A stretch of DNA of 9,523 nucleotides from Geopsychrobacter sp. (GTDB taxonomy: Bacteria > Desulfobacterota > Desulfuromonadia > Desulfuromonadales > Geopsychrobacteraceae): assembly GCA_030620915.1 (NCBI GenBank), contig JAUXIR010000033.1, positions 1 through 9,523 of the forward strand. Direction: 5' to 3'. Positions within the stretch are counted from its first letter, which is position 1, and each line of letters opens with the position of its first letter. Shown piece after piece: positions 6,653-9,523 of the stretch. A program made the translations under genes and the position numbers. The notes beneath the pieces are model-generated. The model was not told the DNA's origin. It worked only from the letters and a program-made list of their open reading frames with translations, and did not search any database.

Positions 6653-6841
6653 AATTTGCTGTTCTGTCTCAACATGAGTCTATTATTTCGGATAGTGCAA
6701 CATGTTGTGCCCTTTGGATGGCGGTCATCGCCCCTGCCACTGTGCTGGCGGGCCGTTTTGTTGTGTTACTGCTTTTCGAAATTGCAGGGTTGGACTTGCC
6801 TCAGTTGACTAGACACCGGGAATGCACTTGCAGGGATGGCC

Positions 6842-7819
6842 TCAGATTTCCCACTCGTCTTTGAGTGCCCAGCCTAAATTACGCATGCGCTGCCCGGTGA
6901 GGAAGCGAAAGACCGAGAGGCTGGCCACTGCCCCTTCGCCGACCGACTTGGCGATCTGCCATGGCTCACCGGTGATGTCCCCTGCGGCGTAGACCCCAGC
7001 GACATTGGTCGCCATCTGTCGATCGACGATGATAAATCCGTCGTCGTCGAGTTTCAGTCCGGCTTTTTCGAAAATCTCGCTTCCGGCCTTGCGCCGGGTG
7101 ATGAACAGGCCGTCGACGGGAATTCTGGCGCCATCAACGACAACCGCTTCGAGGCAGTTTTCTCCTTCAAGCGCTTCGAGCTGCCCCTCCAGATACTCGA
7201 TGTTGTTGGCCTCGATGATCTCACGCGGCACCTGGCTGCGAAACTCCTCCGGCACCGGACCGAGGTAGCTGACCCGCTCGGTGAGCCGCTGCAGCAAAAA
7301 GGCATCGAAGGGGTTGCCGATCGCCAGCACCTTCTTCCCCTTGAACAGGGGACCGTCGCATTCGGTGCAGTAGGAAACCCCCTTGCCCAGGTAATCCCGC
7401 TCGTTGGTCAGCCCGAACTCCTCCTTCAGCCCCAGGACTTCCAGGCCGGTGGCAACGATGACCGCCTTGGGCCGGTAGGTCTGACGATTGCTTTTGACCA
7501 GCAAACCGCCCGCGACGAAGTGCAGCTCCTGCACCGGTTCGAAGGCACGAACCTCTCCACCGACCTGCTGTAAATGCTCCTTGAAGGCTTTGATCAGTTC
7601 GGGACCGCGGATTCCGACGACGCCGGGGTAGTTTTCGATCTCCTTGGCGATATTGATCAGGCCGCCGCCCTGTTCGGCGTCGAGAAACAGGTAGTTGACA
7701 TCGAGCAGGGAACAGTAGATGGCGGCTGAGAATCCGGCGGCTCCGGCGCCAATAATCACCAGTTCCAGCTCATCGACATCCCGTTTCTCCAGCCCGTAGA
7801 ATCCCCCGAAATAACTCAT
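6842..7819 (-). CDS. Thioredoxin-reductase-like flavoprotein lacking the NADPH motif
   Basis: A 325-residue FAD-dependent disulfide oxidoreductase of the TrxB type. FAD motifs are clear: GAGAAGFSAA at 24-33, ENYPG at 62-66, ATGLE at 123-127 and GVYAAGDITG at 275-284. The redox pair is Cys151-Thr-Glu-Cys154 followed by Asp-Gly, where classical TrxR has CATCDG. The NADPH domain is odd: in place of GGGxxA there is AIGNPFDA (166-173), and the HRRxxxR phosphate-binding motif is absent (VSYLGPVPEEFR at 183-194). Known pyridine-nucleotide-independent relatives (ferredoxin-dependent FFTR and the DTR-type enzymes) show this kind of loss, so the electron donor may be ferredoxin or another protein; this is inference. 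I chose the ATG at 7819 because it overlaps the upstream stop as ATGA and has GGAG eight bases before it; a longer frame to 7894 would run into the radical SAM gene. Translational coupling with that gene is likely. Confidence 0.85.
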   Translation of the reverse strand: MSYFGGFYGLEKRDVDELELVIIGAGAAGFSAAIYCSLLDVNYLFLDAEQGGGLINIAKEIENYPGVVGIRGPELIKAFKEHLQQVGGEVRAFEPVQELHFVAGGLLVKSNRQTYRPKAVIVATGLEVLGLKEEFGLTNERDYLGKGVSYCTECDGPLFKGKKVLAIGNPFDAFLLQRLTERVSYLGPVPEEFRSQVPREIIEANNIEYLEGQLEALEGENCLEAVVVDGARIPVDGLFITRRKAGSEIFEKAGLKLDDDGFIIVDRQMATNVAGVYAAGDITGEPWQIAKSVGEGAVASLSVFRFLTGQRMRNLGWALKDEWEI

Positions 7820-8880
7820 AGGATATACTCCGGGAAGGGGGTCGTGTGGTGCTTGATCGGGATGTCGGGACCCCGGAAATGTCCGATCTTGCAACCACAG
7901 AATTCACAGCAGCCCCTGACGATATGATTAACGCCGATGGCGAAACCGGTGCGGTCGATCAGGGTCTTGCCGCATCCGGGACAAAGGGTGTTCTGGCCTG
8001 GGTGGCCGGGCACGTTGCCGACGTAGATGTAGCGCAGGCCGTTTTTAAAGCCGATCTCCCTGGCCCGATCGAGGGTTTCGACCGGGGTCGTTGGCTCACG
8101 CAGCTTGCAGTAGGGATGGTAACGGGTGACGTGCCAGGGGATGTCCGGACCCAGGTTGTCGACAATCCAGCGCGACAGGCCGTCGAGCTGCTCGTCCGAA
8201 TCGTTCCAGTTGGGGATGATGTTGGTGATGATTTCGATGTGCGCGCCCGCCTCGAAGGCGATCAGGGCATTTTCCAGCACCTGGGCCAGTACCGCGCTGC
8301 CGGTCAGGCGCTGATAGAACTCCTCGGTGAAGCCTTTGATGTCGAGCCGGTAGGAATCGGTAAAGTTCAGCAGGGTCTTCAGGGCGGGGGGATTGATCAT
8401 CCCCGAGGTGACCAATACGTTGAAAAGCCCTTCCTTGCGGGCCAGCTTGGAGGTATCGAGGATATATTCGAACCAGATGCTCGGTTCGTTGTAGGTGTAG
8501 GCGATCACCTCGCAGTTGCGCTCTTTGGCCATGGCCACCGCCTGCTCGGGAGAGAGTTTGCGCAGCTGATCACCATCTTCCGTGGCCCCGCGGTGGGAGA
8601 TCTCCCAGTTCTGACAATGCTGGCAGCGCATGTTGCAGCCGAAGGTGCCGATCGAGAAGGCCGAAGCCCCCGGGTAAAAGTGGTTCAGCGGTTTTTTTTC
8701 GATCGGGTCGATGGCGATGGAGATCACCTTGCCGTAGGTCAGGGCGTAAAGGGAACCTTCGACATTCTTGCGCACCCCGCAGTAGCCGGTTTTCCCTTCC
8801 GGGATGACGCATTCGTGGGGGCAGAGGTGGCAGTGGACCATCTCATGGGCCAGCTTTTCGTAGAGTAGTGCTTCCTTCAT
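7816..8880 (-). CDS. amrS: AmmeMemoRadiSam system radical SAM enzyme
   Basis: A 354-residue radical SAM protein related to the PFL-activating-enzyme group (COG1180), best matching the AmmeMemoRadiSam family, named for its co-occurrence with AMMECR1 and Memo proteins; its reaction is unknown. The SAM/[4Fe-4S] motif CNMRCQHC gives Cys82, Cys86 and Cys89, followed by QNWEIS. An N-terminal cysteine group CHLCPHEC...GYCGVRKN (17, 20, 24, 34) is typical of the family. YTYNEPSIWFEYILD (128-142), RLDIKGF (178-184), ITNIIPNWND (218-227) and WHVTRYHPY (249-257) are further conserved blocks. The C terminus has CPGCGKTLIDR and CCEFCGCKIG (Cys300, 303, 324, 325, 328, 330), probably another metal site. The ATG at 8880 is preceded by GGGAGGTGAACCG, a strong ribosome-binding site; an in-frame TTG at 8898 is less likely. 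The stop overlaps the flavoprotein start (ATGA). No AMMECR1 or Memo gene is in the window. Confidence 0.9.
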   Translation of the reverse strand: MKEALLYEKLAHEMVHCHLCPHECVIPEGKTGYCGVRKNVEGSLYALTYGKVISIAIDPIEKKPLNHFYPGASAFSIGTFGCNMRCQHCQNWEISHRGATEDGDQLRKLSPEQAVAMAKERNCEVIAYTYNEPSIWFEYILDTSKLARKEGLFNVLVTSGMINPPALKTLLNFTDSYRLDIKGFTEEFYQRLTGSAVLAQVLENALIAFEAGAHIEIITNIIPNWNDSDEQLDGLSRWIVDNLGPDIPWHVTRYHPYCKLREPTTPVETLDRAREIGFKNGLRYIYVGNVPGHPGQNTLCPGCGKTLIDRTGFAIGVNHIVRGCCEFCGCKIGHFRGPDIPIKHHTTPFPEYIL

Positions 8881-9071
8881 CGGTTCACCTCCCACCAAGC
8901 AATGGACTCTATCTTTTCATTTTACCATTTCAAACCAACAACATCGTGGATACGTACCTCAATTAAGCCGAATCGTGCATATCCAGGCAGGAGAGGGGAT
9001 GGTCCCTGTTGATTACGGCAACTTTCCGATGTTTCAAGGCCGGCTGGCAGAGGCTTGTCGAGGCTCCGGAT
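8881..9071. other. Divergent intergenic region, radical SAM side
   Basis: Upstream DNA of the minus-strand radical SAM operon. No gene is visible. On the minus strand, TTGAAA and TAGAGT separated by 16 bases (about 8905-8932) could be a promoter about 25 bp before the start codon, which would leave a very short leader; the match is weak. The rest shows nothing I can name. Confidence 0.35.
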
Positions 9072-9099
9072 TTGACAGCGCCCATGGTTGGGGTAGATT
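9072..9099 (+). promoter_or_regulatory. Sigma70-like promoter of the malate dehydrogenase gene
   Basis: TTGACA at 9072-9077 is a perfect -35 box. After 16 bases comes TAGATT (9094-9099), four of six matches to the -10 consensus, within an AT-rich GATTAAAATAG. Transcription would start near 9106 and leave a leader of about 170 bases before the ATG at 9276. Alternative -10 registers exist in the same AT-rich stretch. Confidence 0.5.
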
Positions 9100-9121
9100 A
9101 AAATAGTAGACTGTTTCGCGC

Positions 9122-9250
9122 TGGGGAGGGTCGGGTTAGGCACCGAAGGCTCCTCCCTCCCCAAAGCATTTTCTTAACACCCGCCAGAAATGAGAAATGG
9201 CACACGCCGCAGTTCGGTCTGGGCCAGTACGCCTGAGTAGGGCCTACCCA
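9122..9250 (+). promoter_or_regulatory. Structured mRNA leader of the malate dehydrogenase gene
   Basis: Two stem-loops lie between promoter and gene. The first has 9 perfect base pairs, TGGGGAGGG (9122-9130) with CCCTCCCCA (9155-9163), and a nested TCGG/CCGA stem (9131-9134/9143-9146); the bases after it, AAGCATTTTCTT, are a weak T-tract, so it could act as a terminator or attenuator. The second pairs TGGGCC (9220-9225) with GGCCTA (9241-9246), with an inner TAC/GTA, and lies 17 bases before the AGGAGGT ribosome-binding site. CTCCTC at 9150-9155 is also complementary to GAGGAG of that site (9262-9267), so alternative folding could hide it. I do not match it to a known riboswitch class. The pairing is read by eye; regulation is inferred. 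Confidence 0.4.
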
Positions 9251-9262
9251 AAGTCCGCGGAG

Positions 9263-9269
9263 AGGAGGT
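9263..9269 (+). promoter_or_regulatory. Ribosome-binding site of the malate dehydrogenase gene
   Basis: AGGAGGT, six bases before the ATG at 9276. It fixes ATG rather than the adjacent GTG (9273) as the start. Part of it can pair with CTCCTC in the upstream leader hairpin. Confidence 0.8.
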
Positions 9270-9275
9270 ATCGTG

Positions 9276-9523
9276 ATGAGAAAGAAAATATCGGTTATCG
9301 GATCTGGCCATGTTGGAGCAGCAACTGCATTTCGAATTGTTGAAAAAGAATTAGGAGATGTTGTCCTGCTGGACATTGCTGAAGGCGTGGCCATAGGCAA
9401 AGGCCTGGACATCCTCGAAGGCGGACCTGCCGGCAGATATGATACAGAGATCATTGGCACAAGCTCCTATGCCGAAACTGCAAATTCCGATGTCGTAGTG
9501 ATTACCTCCGGAATTCCGCGGAA
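9276..9523 (+). CDS. mdh: Malate dehydrogenase, NAD-dependent (5' part, runs off window)
   Basis: Interconverts malate and oxaloacetate in the TCA cycle, in the cytoplasm. 82 residues are visible of about 310-320. The Rossmann fold is evident: [15 protein letters not shown] with the GxGxxG motif at 9-14, then [12 protein letters not shown], where Asp33 at the end of the second beta strand favours NAD over [15 protein letters not shown] (41-51) and [12 protein letters not shown] (71-82) are standard for LDH-like malate dehydrogenases; the substrate-specificity loop after GIPR lies beyond the window, so lactate dehydrogenase is not formally excluded. The start ATG at 9276 has AGGAGGT (9263-9269) six bases upstream; an adjacent in-frame GTG at 9273 would be too close. 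It is the only plus-strand gene, divergent from the radical SAM operon and preceded by a long structured leader. Confidence 0.9.
   Translation, partial: MRKKISVIGSGHVGAATAFRIVEKELGDVVLLDIAEGVAIGKGLDILEGGPAGRYDTEIIGTSSYAETANSDVVVITSGIPR

Larger units (their letters stand above)
6243..6841. other. AT-rich intergenic region upstream of the activase operon
   Basis: About 600 bases without a convincing gene. The only frame of note, 69 codons on the plus strand at 6334-6543, shows no motif and no good ribosome-binding site. The composition is lower in G+C than the flanking genes. Structures seen: palindromes at 6277-6286, 6369-6383 and 6698-6707, an inverted repeat with 9-bp arms at 6608-6616/6644-6652, and an 18-base sequence at 6443-6460 that recurs at 1627-1644. 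The promoter of the activase operon should be here; I see no strong consensus pair. No clear terminator follows the flavoprotein gene. Confidence 0.6.

Noticed and set aside
7846..8868. 340-codon plus-strand frame opposite the radical SAM gene
   Set aside because: It is a mirror frame of a clear family member, caused by codon bias; its Val/Asp/Gly-rich sequence shows no domain.
9180..9262. Possible GEMM (cyclic dinucleotide) riboswitch before malate dehydrogenase
   Set aside because: GTCCGCGG and CACACGCC recall parts of the consensus, but the GCACAGGGCAAACC-like core and the tetraloop receptor are absent.

Overview
The window reads as a piece of chromosome from an anaerobic, fairly GC-rich bacterium. 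It carries a 2-hydroxyacyl-CoA dehydratase-type activase with many iron-sulfur cysteines, an AmmeMemoRadiSam radical SAM enzyme and a thioredoxin-reductase-like flavoprotein without a recognisable NADPH motif. An anaerobe of the Desulfuromonadales/Geobacterales type (Desulfobacterota) would fit, but that placement is inferred from gene content and style; no marker gene is present. Every gene is on the minus strand except the last one.

Layout by position. (1) 1-1249, minus: an acyl-CoA thioesterase II (tesB-like, cut by the window edge) lies 11 bp downstream of an isochorismatase-family hydrolase, probably one transcript. (2) 1250-1863: non-coding, with a long REP-like hairpin, a 7-bp tandem repeat, a C9 tract (minus strand) between ribosome-binding site and start codon, and an AT-rich stretch with repeated TTTTCAAAA-like motifs. 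(3) 1864-6242, minus: two overlapping genes that together rebuild the large 'CoA-substrate-specific activase' architecture (ATPase, ATPase, cysteine cluster, DUF2229, HGD-D-like), split into 1040 aa and 425 aa. (4) 6243-6841: AT-rich, apparently non-coding, with several palindromes. (5) 6842-8880, minus: a radical SAM enzyme of the AmmeMemoRadiSam type and a TrxR-like flavoprotein joined by an ATGA overlap. (6) 8881-9275: divergent intergenic region with a good sigma70-like promoter and a structured leader. (7) 9276-9523, plus: the 5' end of an NAD-dependent malate dehydrogenase gene.

Functional themes are CoA-thioester chemistry (thioesterase, dehydratase activase), low-potential electron transfer (activase Fe-S clusters, radical SAM, flavoprotein disulfide reductase) and central carbon metabolism (malate dehydrogenase). 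No mobile-element gene, CRISPR array, tRNA or rRNA was recognised. The most interesting points are the split activase without a visible partner dehydratase, the coupling of the radical SAM enzyme to a TrxR-like protein that looks unable to bind NADPH, and the structured leader of the malate dehydrogenase gene.
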